A DNA stretch of 64,000 nucleotides, from NCBI RefSeq assembly GCF_000699445.3, contig NC_067195.1, positions 10,282,287 through 10,346,286 of the forward strand, in the 5' to 3' direction. The notes below the pieces were generated by a model. The model had not been told where the DNA came from, made no database searches, and saw only the letters and a program-made list of their open reading frames with translations. The DNA is from Schistosoma haematobium (taxonomy: Eukaryota; Platyhelminthes; Trematoda; Strigeidida; Schistosomatidae). Shown here in pieces: positions 10,791 through 20,432 of this stretch (position 1 is its first letter; each line of letters opens with the position of its first letter). The position numbers and the translations under genes are program-made.

Positions 10791-11239
10791 AATAATCAAT
10801 TTTATATTATGGTGACGTAATTTGATTGATGTTCATTTTTACGTCCCGAACTTATTATCTTTATCATTATAGATAAACAATATGTTTGTAAAATCCCAAT
10901 GAGTAGAAAAATTAGATTTTCTGACGTTTCGTGACTCAGTGTAAGCCACTTCATCAGAGAATAACTAAATAACCAAATCAAAATTAATCCAAGTTTAAAT
11001 AGTACAACGGAACAATAAGAATATTGTGTGATCAATCAAAGAACAAGTCTGAATAAATCAATGTCATGTCATTTCGGTCAAGGTGATTCATAAGCGACAT
11101 GTTTTTAAATTTGTGTGTGTGTGTATATGTGCACTGTTAAGAATGAGAAATGTGTGACCTTAATGGTGAGAAAGGACAGGGTTTAATTAGTAAGATAATA
11201 GTGTGAAATTGTGAATAATATCAAACTAGGTGGCTAGGA
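10791..11239 (-). repeat. Left Penelope terminal repeat (PLTR), inverted
   Basis: It reads outward as the reverse complement of 12357-12805. It contains a hammerhead on the minus strand and a short TG/GT microsatellite at about 11113-11123. Confidence 0.88.
10919..10961 (-). ncRNA. Hammerhead ribozyme in the left PLTR
   Basis: Same 43-nt motif as 12635-12677 on the opposite strand: core CTGATGA and GAAAC, cleavage triplet GTC directly after a loop-less two-base-pair helix III, and stem I TTCT/AGAA. Penelope elements are known to carry such minimal hammerheads. Confidence 0.8.
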
Positions 11240-11257
11240 CAGAGCTAAAACAAGTCA

Positions 11258-11713
11258 TTGGTGTCTCGCTATGGTTTGCTCTGTATCCCAAAATCATATA
11301 ATACTTCACGGTTTTATGGTTTATCTAAAATTCACAAACCAGATATCCCTCTAAGACCTATAGTAAACTTAGCCAAAACACCGACATATGCATTATCGAA
11401 ATATCTAAGCAGTATATTAAAGCCACTACAGTTTAACTTACATAGTATAAATAAAGATTCATATGACTTTAAATCAAAATTATCGGAATTATTTAACGAA
11501 AAGAATGAAGTTATGGTAAGCTTTGATGTTGTTTCTTTATACAATAGTATTTCTACTGATAAATGCGTAGAATTCGTTAGTGGTTTACTAGAAAACGACA
11601 ATACTCTTTCTGACAGATGTCCTTTAATCATCAGTTTAATTATGAAATCCTTAAAACGCTGCTTAAATTCGACTTTGCTCACTTCTAATGGGACGTTATA
11701 CAACACAAGCTAA
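11258..11713 (+). pseudogene. Penelope reverse transcriptase, N-terminal half only
   Basis: One open frame of 151 codons shows the Penelope RT hallmarks FYGLSKIHKPDIPLRPIV (motif with RPIV) at residues 19-36, PTYALSKYLSSILKPL, and motif A VSFDVVSLYNSI (residues ~87-98), which keeps its catalytic Asp. It ends at SNGTLYNTS plus stop, just where MGSPLS-type motif B would follow. Motifs B and C (YxDD) and the thumb are absent, removed by an internal deletion. No initiator context supports its first ATG as a real start. Confidence 0.85.
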
Positions 11714-12347
11714 CAAGATTATCACATCAGAAGAGGATAAACAAAAAGAACAAAAGAACGTAATTAGCATCTTACAATTTAATAATTTTCCCATGAAGTT
11801 TATTAGAAGTATATTAAAACAAGACGTTTCATTGCGCAATAATAATAATTCGAATGAAATACCATGGATTGGTACTGCAGTTTTACCATACTGTCATGGC
11901 AAAACAGAAGAACTCCAAAGAATCTTAAAACAACAGAATTAAAGTATATTACAAAACAACGGACACAATTCGAAATATTTTAGTTCGCTTAAAAGAAGAA
12001 ATCCCATCCATGTCAACACAGATCTGCGTCTACAAATTAGGTTGTGTCGATTGTGATGCGTTCTGTATTGGAGAGTCATCTCGCGAAATCTTGACTCGTG
12101 CCAAATAACATATTAGGTACACAAGGAAACCTCCTAATAATCCTGTAGAACTGGATAGACTTCAAATTAAATCAACAATAGCAGTTCACGCCATTTTCAA
12201 CGACCACCAAATCCATTTCAAAAATATCCAAACGTTACACAAAGGTTTTTCCAATTACAAAGAAAGGAGAGTAGCTGAAGAATTCTATATAATGCTTAAT
12301 CCTACTTCTCTCAATAGAAAAGAAGGCCTTACCATACATCCTACTTG
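11714..12347 (+). pseudogene. Penelope RT-endonuclease linker and GIY-YIG endonuclease, frameshifted
   Basis: After the deletion the sequence resumes with the linker region (FPMKFIRSILKQ, then WIGTAVLPYCHGKTEELQRI) to a stop at 11940. A +1 shift then opens the GIY-YIG domain: TQICVYKLGCVDCDAFCIGE with the paired cysteines. An in-frame TAA follows RAK, then HIRYTRKPPNNPVE and KGFSNYKERRVAEEFYIML with NPTSLNR. The YIG tyrosine is replaced by Cys (FCIGES). Together these lesions make it a pseudogene. Confidence 0.85.
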
Positions 12348-12356
12348 AACTATCTA

Positions 12357-12805
12357 TCCTAGCCACCTAGTTTGATATTATTCACAATTTCACACTATTA
12401 TCTTACTAATTAAACCCTGTCCTTTCTCACCATTAAGGTCACACATTTCTCATTCTTAACAGTGCACATATACACACACACACAAATTTAAAAACATGTC
12501 GCTTATGAATCACCTTGACCGAAATGACATGACATTGATTTATTCAGACTTGTTCTTTGATTGATCACACAATATTCTTATTGTTCCGTTGTACTATTTA
12601 AACTTGGATTAATTTTGATTTGGTTATTTAGTTATTCTCTGATGAAGTGGCTTACACTGAGTCACGAAACGTCAGAAAATCTAATTTTTCTACTCATTGG
12701 GATTTTACAAACATATTGTTTATCTATAATGATAAAGATAATAAGTTCGGGACGTAAAAATGAACATCAATCAAATTACGTCACCATAATATAAAATTGA
12801 TTATT
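12357..12805 (+). repeat. Right Penelope terminal repeat (PLTR)
   Basis: Direct complement of the left repeat, starting TCCTAGCCACCTAGTTTG and ending AAAATTGATTATT. Eye comparison found no difference between the two arms over the parts checked. Confidence 0.88.
12635..12677 (+). ncRNA. Hammerhead ribozyme in the right PLTR
   Basis: TTCT (stem I) - CTGATGA - stem II GTG...CAC with a large loop - GAAAC - GTC - AGAA (stem I). Cleavage is predicted after 12673. Helix III is AC/GU with no loop, so cleavage would be favoured in a dimer; this is typical of Penelope hammerheads. Confidence 0.8.
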
Positions 12806-14485
12806 CAGAACATTTTCTTCTGATCCGTCTTCTGACAACATTTGTAAGATCTGGTCATACATCAAAAAGTTTACACGCTTACGCATACTATACGTTACAG
12901 AGGTCTTAGCGATATACAATTTAAAATCTGTTCTATGTAAAAACAGTTTGCTAGCCTTCATTGTTCGCCATGGTATTGGCTTTATCACAGTCTACAAATC
13001 TGTTTCTTGTTCGTATCATCAGTATTGTGAAAGAAGTTGGAATTCTTTTTTTTCCACTAGTATCAAGACGATTTAAATGAAACAATGAAATGATTATTTT
13101 GATTTGGTGTCCAACTTTAAATAACATAAATATATTTACTGCGAGGATGGTTAATTTTTTCGCCATTTCTAAACTGATGTAGTAGAAATTTCGAAATGTA
13201 AAATGCAACTCTGTATTATTTAATTTATTAAGCACGTTGCAAAATACAAAGGTATTGAACCTAATGTAGGTGGCATTAATGTGGCTATACGAGCTAAAAA
13301 ACATGTTATCTGAAAAAGATCTACTAAATGATGACTGTCGACAAGTATGATAGAACTTAGTCCCGTATCGTTTTTGTCAGACCGTTTTATGACCACAAAG
13401 GGAAGTGATAACTGACTTGTTGGTCACTTCCCGCGGCATGACCTATATAGATTCTTCCACGGAAACAACCAAATTAGTAGATGAAGAATCGGGTAACCTA
13501 TCGTTCATTTGAACAACCACTATTTATTTGCAGTTAAATAACAAATAGGTACCGGCTGTATTCAAAGTTATTCCTCAGTTTTCATTGGTCTTGCAATTAG
13601 GACACATCGAAATGTTCTCACTATTGAGTTGTAGCTTCACAATTAGAGGTTTCTCTGAAACCCTGTTTACAATATATAAGCCTCTTCAAAATACCACGAA
13701 TGTAGCCCACTTCAACCAATAATTTATGTACAAGGTCTAGTTCTTGATTTAGTGCACCGTTCAAAAATAATTTTGCTTAGATAGACTTGTAAACCAACTT
13801 ATCATATTTCTCTTTTAACAAGTTAATAGAAAAAGATATGTGTATAAATATACAATTTAGCTTTTTATATACATACTATCCCAATTTCCTGTAGGAATAT
13901 AACATACTATCGCCACATTCATTCTCACAAGAGTTAGTTATTGGAAAATGTATATCGTAAGGTTACCGTAAAAGGTTTTCTTTACTGAACTTCTGATTGA
14001 CATCAGTACGACGATTGTATAAATCAAGCATCTGTTTAATCTTGAGAAGTATATTTTCCAATTACGGGTGGAAAAATCAACTGACATATAAACTAAAGAT
14101 GACTTTACTGTTAATCCATAAGTTTGTCTAAAATAAATGTTACTGGAAAGAAACTAAACGTAAATGGCTATTTGGAGTCAGCTCTCACAATATGCACCAG
14201 GACGTACAAACTGATCAAAATTTAGTTAATGATATCAACAACGGAACGATTCAAACCTTTTCTGATAATTATACTAGATGCCACTTTTTCAAATTCATAT
14301 CTTCTTCTATGAAACTGAAGCCAAAAATATCTTTAACCTTAGTACTTTTTACCAATTTACCTAAAGCTTCCAAGATACCGGAAAAGCTGTTTTAAAGTTT
14401 TATGGTTTAAAAGATTATACACATATATTATATACATACTTAAAATAGACTATAGAGTTTGTAGTGCGTTCATTACTTTCAGCAG
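12806..14485. other. AT-rich spacer with one perfect short inverted repeat
   Basis: No gene recognised. GGGAAGTGA (13400-13408) and TCACTTCCC (13424-13432) form a perfect 9-bp hairpin. The stretch 13330-13700 is less AT-rich than its surroundings but matches nothing else in the window. Confidence 0.4.
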
Positions 14486-14489
14486 GTTC

Positions 14490-14830
14490 AACTGAATCAT
14501 GAATAGCTGATGTAATAGTTTCTATGGGACTTCTAAGCAGTGAACATCCACGATCCCGACTAGTGCGATTCAAAACCTGGACCTATCGCGTGAACACTTA
14601 ATATCTAGACCACTGAGCCAGCATTCAACAGTGTTAATGTCTAACTTTAACTAATCCACGAAATTGAGCCACCGTCCACCATTGTCTTCAGTGAGTTCCC
14701 ACCTCACGACAGATCTGGTTGAACTCCAATGGTCACGTCTTTTCACTAGAACTCCAGGAAATAACTCCTGGAGACCGTCACTAGTGAGCATATTATGATT
14801 ATATCAGAATGAGTTTTGTGGATATTATAG
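14490..14830 (-). mobile_element. Sm-alpha-like SINE, minus strand, ribozyme decayed
   Basis: On the minus strand it has the leader, the body, A box GGCTCAGTGGTCTAGAT and a B-box remnant. The ribozyme region reads AGCAGTG/CTTCTAAG without a proper CUGANGA core. A short duplication of AACTCCAGGAAATAACTCC lies at about 14751-14772. Confidence 0.75.
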
Positions 14831-15547
14831 TGATTTAATAGTTGACTATTATTTATTTTTTATGATTATGATCATTATGTTTGTCGTTGTTTCTTCATAT
14901 CTGTCAATTAGACAATCATCTGACCCGTAAATTTTTTTCATCCTCATATTCCTTCCTTACTCCTTGATTACGGCGTAACGTTATTTGATAATAATAGTCT
15001 TGAATCAATTTATGATGCACTTTTTTTCATATCCTTCTATAGAAATATATTTTTCATATGTCTAGAAATACGAATGTACAGAATAAGTAGACGATTTCAT
15101 CGAAAACAAAATTGTCTTCACTGAATTCTCTGTTATTGTTATTATTATTATTATTAAATGTGTTTATTACTGTTCATGCCATTCATTTTAAGAAGTTTCA
15201 GTAGATTAGACTTGACTCTGGATTCCAATTTTCTAATATTAATATTAGATGGAATGTCCTGCAGGAACTTACTCTGATTGCCAAGTATAGATAACACTTT
15301 TTTTCTTTATAGTCACATTTATTAATAACAACCACTCGTGAACCTTTATCAGAAAGAACAATAATTAGATCAAAACGAATAAGAGATCCAATTTTATTAT
15401 TGAACGTGAACTATCTATTGAAATTATTAAATTTATTTGAACGTTACGAAGTTTATTATTATTGTCAATTTGCAAAATTGACTAATTTAATTAAAGTTTA
15501 TTTGTATACATAATTATTTATTTTAATATTTTATCTAATCTAATAAT
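14831..15547. other. AT-rich spacer with (TTA)n tract
   Basis: (ATT)n around 15134-15156; otherwise nothing placed. Confidence 0.4.
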
Positions 15548-16005
15548 AGAAGGGGTTTTTGTGGATATTATAGTAATTTTAATGGTTGAATTCATAGGTT
15601 AATTAGAGCTAGACCACCATAGAAAACCTGGAGGCACTAGAAGCACTGTCTCTAAGAGGTATTTCCCGGAGTTCTAGTAAAAAGACATGACCAGTGGAGT
15701 TCAACCAGATCTGTTGTGAGATAGTAACTCACTAAAGACAATGCTTGACGGCGGCGCTATTTCGTGGATTAATTGAAGTTAGACATTAACACCATTGGAT
15801 ACTGGCTCAGTGATGTAGAAGTTGAGTGTTCACGCGCGAAACCGATAGGTCCTGTGTTAAAATATTGCGGGGGTCGGAATCGTGGATGCGCACTGCTGAG
15901 GAGTTCCATACTTGGACGAAACGGCCATTCAGTGCCGCCAGGCCTTCCATGGTGGTCCAGCCTCAACTATTAATTTATTATAATATCCACAAAAGCCCTG
16001 TTTCA
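15548..16005 (+). mobile_element. Sm-alpha-like SINE with inverted 3' piece in front, ribozyme conserved
   Basis: An inverted SINE tail (15548-15640, with AGACCACCATAGAAAACCTG) is followed by a plus-strand SINE from about 15650: body TTCAACCAGATCTGTTGTG, A box TGGCTCAGTGATGTAGAAG, decayed B box, ribozyme, tail. Same head-to-head design as 8994-9440. Confidence 0.8.
15890..15935 (+). ncRNA. Hammerhead ribozyme, apparently intact
   Basis: Stem I GCACTG/CAGTGC is perfect. Core CTGAGGA and GAAAC are intact. Stem II GTTC...GGAC has one G-U pair and stem III is AC/(GGCC)/AU-type. The cleavage triplet is AUU, an allowed NUH. Confidence 0.8.
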
Positions 16006-16455
16006 TTATAATCAAGAAAAATTGTACTATGTAATAATAATAATAATAACTGATTACAGTTTAAAATTACAAAACACTAATTTCAAAAATCAATGATTAT
16101 CAAATGAAAATTAAAAAAAAAGGAAAAAAAGAACCAAGACATACTACTTATGGGAATTAGGGCCAAGGAAGAATGTGAAGTTGAATGAATTGTTTTTGCA
16201 CACACACACAATTTATAATCTAATCTATATGAGATTTGTTTGTTTAACTTAGATTTCATAAATGAAAAATAAATAGTTTTCTATTTGAAAGAATAATCAC
16301 TTCTAATTAAATAACAAATTTAATCGAGTTTTTCACTATTCAATAAAGTTTAATAATATTTTGGAATAAACTACAATGAATCCATTAAGAAAAAAATTTA
16401 TCTTTCGTACATTTGTTCACTCAAAAAATATTATCGAAACATTACAGTAATTAGA
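16006..16455. other. AT-rich spacer with short microsatellites
   Basis: (AAT)n near 16032-16048 and CACACACACA at about 16200-16210; nothing else placed. Confidence 0.4.
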
Positions 16456-16458
16456 TTC

Positions 16459-16782
16459 ACTTGGTATTGTTTGCTTGAATCAACCCATTAATGTTTTGCA
16501 CTGCAATTGATCAGTCTGTTACTGGCATACGTGCATCCTCTACGGATTGCCTCGATATTGCCTCAATTCACAGGCTTTATAAGCATAGATGGATAGTGGA
16601 TAGCAGTGAAATCCAGTTTGATGCGTGTTTCGTCCTATTTGGAACTTATCAGCTGGATGTACCTGCATCACAGAGTTGATGTTCACTCTGGAACTCGAAC
16701 CCAATACCATTCGCTTCAAACGCCATCGTGTTATCCAATTAACTATTGAGTCCTGATAGCCACTTGCTTGTACAATGGGATA
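16459..16782 (-). mobile_element. SINE-2 (second tRNA-derived SINE family), full length
   Basis: Read on the minus strand: GTGGCTATCAGGACTCAATAG, GATAACACGATGGCGTTTGA, B box GGGTTCGAGTTC, then a body ending AACAATACCAAGTGAA. A-box-like and B-box sequences have tRNA spacing. The body has no hammerhead core. A second tail-end fragment of the family follows immediately, suggesting a tandem arrangement. Confidence 0.75.
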
Positions 16783-16792
16783 GATTTAAATT

Positions 16793-16925
16793 CACTTGGT
16801 ATTGTTTGTTTGAATCTTCCCATTGAGGTTTTAAACTGCGATTGATCAGACTGTTATTATCATATGTGCATACTGTGCGTATGCCTTGATATTGCCCTAA
16901 TTCATAGCAATTAGTTATTAGTAGA
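16793..16925 (-). mobile_element. SINE-2 tail fragment
   Basis: AAATTCACTTGGTATTGTTT, then TGATCAGACTGTTATTATCA and GCCTTGATATTGCCC repeat the 3' body of the adjacent SINE-2 copy. Confidence 0.65.
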
Positions 16926-17342
16926 ATTCTGCTTATTCTTTTTTGTTTTAATAATACTAACTATGAGTAGTTATCTAAACTTTAATCTATTACGCTCATA
17001 TGATTGTGAGATGATGGAGAAGATTTGTAGCTCAGATTGATGATTGTCACAGAGTTTTCTCACAATCAACTAACATAATTTATGTTATAATCAGATTACT
17101 TGATAGTAGTTACCATTAGTCAAGTAAATATTTCTGTGTTTTTAACAAAAAAATTAAATTCTAGACATTATTTCTCAAAAGAACTATGTGTAAGTTGGAA
17201 TGATTGGTTTCAACATGTAACTGTTTGCTTACAATAAGTGTTTTCACATACTATTATCTAAACGTTTACTATTTTGAGAAACTGAGAGCAGAAACATTCA
17301 CATTGATGGGATCGGTAACAATGTAACATAATTTGTGAGCAT
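16926..17342. other. AT-rich spacer, nothing recognised
   Basis: No feature seen. Confidence 0.35.
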
Positions 17343-17380
17343 TATATTTGGAATAATCTCAACGATTGAAATTCAAATAA

Positions 17381-17424
17381 TTCCAACGTTTCGTCCAATA
17401 AACTTGTCTGGACCTTTTCAGGGT
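17381..17424 (-). ncRNA. Hammerhead motif in the left PLTR of PLE 2, core mutated
   Basis: GAAAC, triplet GTT and a 5-bp stem II (GTCCA...TGGAC) are present, but the core reads CTGAAAA instead of CTGANGA, losing the G that acts as general acid. Probably inactive. Confidence 0.6.
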
Positions 17425-17689
17425 AATGATTCAAGTCATAGTTATTAAACAATATATAACATTTAACAATAAAATAGAAATATATGCTATGCTTATTTAA
17501 TCATATTCAGAAGTTGACTTGAGTAAGTAGGACAATATGAATCAGTTATATATGAATCATGTGAAAAGTTGATGCTGTGCAAATTAAAAACTTTTTTTGG
17601 AACGTCGATGTATATGTAAAGTGGGAACCACGAAATGCATAATTTTAATGATAAAATATTCATATTAATTCTCATCAGAATTACGAGGG

Positions 17690-18115
17690 ATGTGAAATAA
17701 ACAGGTTGGTTAGTTGAATATCATTTTCTCTGTTCAGGCTGTTCTTATTAGTACATATATACAGCACTTTTGCTGTTAATCTTTCATCATGAGTACCAAA
17801 GCATTTATGAAGTATTTTAGTCCTTTTGAAGTTAATCTTGTATTCTGTTTCTAATGCATGTAACGCTATTACTGACCTGTTTCAAGCAATGTTTGTGTTC
17901 CTTCAACCACACATTCAATTGTCTAGATGTTTCTCCCACATAAGTTACATCAATCACGACAATTTATTTCATAGACAACATTCTGTTGTCCTCGTTTTGG
18001 TAACCTATCATTAACTTTTACTAATGCTGGTATCACTGGCCCGAAAATTTATTCTTTTTTGTGTTTATCTAGAATCTTTCTAATTTATTCTGATCATCAG
18101 AAAATTATTCTAAGC
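17690..18115 (-). pseudogene. Penelope GIY-YIG endonuclease remnant
   Basis: Minus-strand fragments in two or more frames: GPVIPALVKVNDRLPKRG and QNVVYEINCRD, then after a shift TYVGETSRQL-like sequence with the Cys pair, and KILHKCFGTHDERLTAK plus NKNSLNREND. Order and motifs match the Penelope C-terminus (linker, GIY-YIG, SLNR end). Confidence 0.75.
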
Positions 18116-18180
18116 ACAGTATAGATTTTATTTTATTGTTAAACGTTATATATTCTTTGATAATTTTGATTTTGGTTATT

Positions 18181-18225
18181 ACCCTGAAGACGTCCAGACA
18201 ATTTGACCGGATGAAACGTTGGAAT
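18181..18225 (+). ncRNA. Hammerhead motif in the right PLTR of PLE 2
   Basis: Core CTGAAGA (18184-18190), stem II GTCC...GGAT, GAAAC (18213-18217), triplet GTT, then GGAA. Stem I is CC/GG plus weak pairs. The core is intact, unlike the left copy. Confidence 0.65.
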
Positions 18226-18354
18226 TATTTGAACTTCAATCGCTCAGATTATTCCATATATAAAGTTCAATAAACAACGTCTTCTCTTTACTCGTTGGCA
18301 AATTCCATCAAATTATTCATTCAAATATTGACGAATATTCATATAAAAGTTACT

Positions 18355-18850
18355 TACTTTACTTACTCCTGTTACCCCCAATGGAACATAAACCGCCGAT
18401 CAGTATTCTTTGACCAACTCTGTTCTGGGCCTTCCTTTCTAGTTCTATCCAATTGTTGTTCATTCTTCTCATGCCTGTCTCCATTTTTCGGCGTAATGTG
18501 TTCTTTGGTCTTCCTATCCTCCCTTGGAAGTGAGGATTCCAAGTGAGGGCTTGCCTTGTGACACAGTTGGGTGCTTTCCTCAATGTGTGTCCTATTCACA
18601 TCCAGCACTTTTTCCTGATTCCTTCCTCCACTGAAATCTGGTTTGTTCTCTCCCACAGTAAGTTGTTGCTGATAATGTCTGGCCAACGCATGCATAGTAT
18701 TTTGCACCTGGATGATGGCTGTCGTACTTTTCCAAGTTTCCGTCCCATACAGTAGTACTGTTTTGAAATTTGTATTGAAAATTCTGACATTGGTGTTGAT
18801 TGACAGTTGTTTTGAGTTCCAGATGTTCTTCAGTTGTAAATATGCTGCCC
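18355..18850 (-). mobile_element. RTE (SR2-like) 3' fragment, broken
   Basis: Minus-strand frames give [19 protein letters not shown], then [20 protein letters not shown] and [18 protein letters not shown]. Several frameshifts are present. The 3' end meets TTACTTACTTTACTTAC (plus strand 18351-18367), the RTE terminal repeat. Confidence 0.85.
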
Positions 18851-18861
18851 TTTTGGTGATT

Positions 18862-19030
18862 TATATCAGAAGGGGTTTTGTGAATTTTAAAAGTTGAGAT
18901 AATGATTCAGTCGAAGCTAGACCACCATGGAAAACCTGGAAGCACTGGACGTCTGTTTCGCCCTATTATGAGATTCCTCAGCAGTGTGCACCCACGATCA
19001 TCCCCTCGCGATTTCATTCGATAGCATATG
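18862..19030 (-). mobile_element. Sm-alpha-like SINE, 3' half on the minus strand
   Basis: Starts with AGAAGGGGTTTTGTG (complement of the SINE end), runs through GACCACCATGGAAAACCTGG and the ribozyme, and stops in the decayed B-box side near 19030. Confidence 0.78.
18942..18989 (-). ncRNA. Hammerhead ribozyme, core intact, weak stem II
   Basis: CTGAGGA, GAAAC and cleavage triplet GTC are conserved. Stem I ACACTG/CAGTGC has one terminal mismatch. Stem II has lost a pair (ATCT...GGGC). Confidence 0.65.
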
Positions 19031-19059
19031 GAATTCGCTAAGTAATAAGATGAAGTCTC

Positions 19060-19510
19060 CACTAATTAATAAATAAATAAGTAAATAAATAAATTAATTA
19101 GTTAATTAATAATTTCTCATTGGAAAGTTAATGCATATAAATCATCCAAAAGGATTTTATACATGACAAATAAATTTTATTATTATCATGTAATTAAAGT
19201 TACATCTTTCCATAAACTATTACTTAATAAAAATAATTAATTAATTACATAATCAAATCAAATTCATTTATCCCTAATAATAAAAAATGAATGACAGTTA
19301 TTAAATAAATTACAATTATATTGATGATTTTGTATATAACTGAAGTTTAATAAAAATAAACTTATGTAACGAAGAATATCGATTTAATGAAATTTTAAAT
19401 TTAGCTCATTTATTAATAATTATTTTGTAAGAATAAATTTAACACAGACCATATTTATTACTAAGGTAACTATTTGATAATGAAAAAACAACTAAGTAAT
19501 TGTGTATAGT
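19060..19510. other. Very AT-rich spacer
   Basis: (AAAT)/(TTAA)-type low complexity at about 19062-19110; no other feature. Confidence 0.4.
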
Positions 19511-19514
19511 GAAC

Positions 19515-19760
19515 GAGAATACAAGTGGGGGTAATCAAATATAATTGAATACAAAATTACAGGACATTTCAGTAAAATCTAAGAACCATACAGTGAATAT
19601 TTCAGTTGAAAATGTCAATCAATCGTTACAGACTTTATTGTTACTCTATGCCTACACTAATCATTCTTTGTTCTCGTTCACTTTTCAATCTTATCAACCT
19701 TCCGCCTGCAGACATCTGTCCACATCATTAGCACACACTACAATTGTACCAAAAAATATT
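19515..19760 (-). repeat. Repeat M copy 2
   Basis: Minus orientation: GTGAACGAGAATACAAGTGG is the complement of the family's right end, followed by the complement of the AATTTTGTATTCAATTATAT part. The left end is degraded near 19745. Confidence 0.6.
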
Positions 19761-19845
19761 TAATATAAATTAACTTTTCGTTATACATTTAAATTAAGTT
19801 TTACAATTAGGAATAGAACAAATTTCAATCAAGTTCCAGTTAGTT

Positions 19846-20375
19846 AAATGCCCCTAAATGCTCTAATACGGTCGAGAGTGGGGAGAGTCAGCTCTTTCTC
19901 TCCCTCAAAATGCTCTCACATGCCCAAGCGTATACAGTCACTCTGTCAGGGAAGTCCTACTCACTGCGTTCTCGCGGCCTTACTGTTGTTTACGAAATTG
20001 AGAGGAAGATAAGCGAGTGTCCGGCGCTTCAATCGGGTCGGTATATATAAAGGACCCATCTAGTGGAATTGGAAAACCCTGATTCCAAACCAATGGTGCA
20101 CATGGGCTCCAGTATCCTGCGGGAACAAATGGCGTACGAACTAATCATTTGTCACCGACTGCCATGGGACCGCATCTCCTTACGATGCTCCACTGCCTTG
20201 TGGATTAGACCTTTAGGTCGAAGGCTTTGGTTGTGGTCCCCTCAGAAAAGCACAGGCTTCGGTCTGGGCACTCGGGCAGTATCACAAGTCACACACAAAT
20301 GAAGTGACTTGTGTAGCGCATATGTATTCGGTGCCTCCTTGTAACAATATTTATGTGTTCAAATAAATAAAATAA
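19846..20375 (+). repeat. Repeat G copy 1: GC-richer ~500-bp repeat with TATA and AAATA tail
   Basis: Markedly GC-richer than its surroundings. Key blocks: GGTCGAGAGTGGGGAGAG, GTATATATAAAGG (TATA-like, 20041), CACATGGGCTCCAGTATCCT, GACCTTTAGGTCGAAGGC, GTGCCTCCTTGTAACAATA, then an (AAATA)n tail. It shares these with 33645-34118 on the same strand. A 79-codon frame crosses it, but the two copies do not keep one frame, so coding is not supported. The tail suggests retroposition; the class is unknown. Confidence 0.65.
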
Positions 20376-20432
20376 AATAATTAATTAAATATATTACAAG
20401 CTCGAAAGTATATGAATAATAGTGACAATAAA

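Larger units (their letters stand above)
10791..12805 (+). mobile_element. Penelope-like element with 449-bp inverted terminal repeats (PLE family 1)
   Basis: The left repeat 10791-11239 and right repeat 12357-12805 are gap-free reverse complements: paired positions sum to 23596 throughout, checked at both ends and at the ribozymes. They enclose 1117 bp encoding Penelope RT pieces and a GIY-YIG endonuclease on the plus strand. Penelope elements are the retroelement class that joins these two domains and carries LTR-like repeats in either orientation. The RT active-site region is deleted and the ORF is broken, so the copy is non-autonomous. No target-site duplication was seen. Confidence 0.88.
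17343..18265 (-). mobile_element. Penelope-like element, second family, truncated (PLE family 2)
   Basis: Inverted repeats at 17343-17482 and 18118-18265 share GGAATAATCT, TTCAAATAATTCCAACGTTT and AATATATAAC-type blocks but differ at many positions. This makes it older than PLE family 1. Between them the minus strand encodes the end of the RT linker and a GIY-YIG endonuclease. No RT core survives. Confidence 0.78.

Noticed and set aside
10802..12794. Identical 77-codon frames on opposite strands
   Set aside because: They are the same stretch of the inverted Penelope terminal repeats read twice; there is no evidence that they encode a protein.
20063..20302. 79-codon frame in repeat G considered as a conserved protein
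   Set aside because: The second copy at 33645-34118 shifts and stops differently while the DNA stays similar, so conservation is at the DNA level of a repeat.
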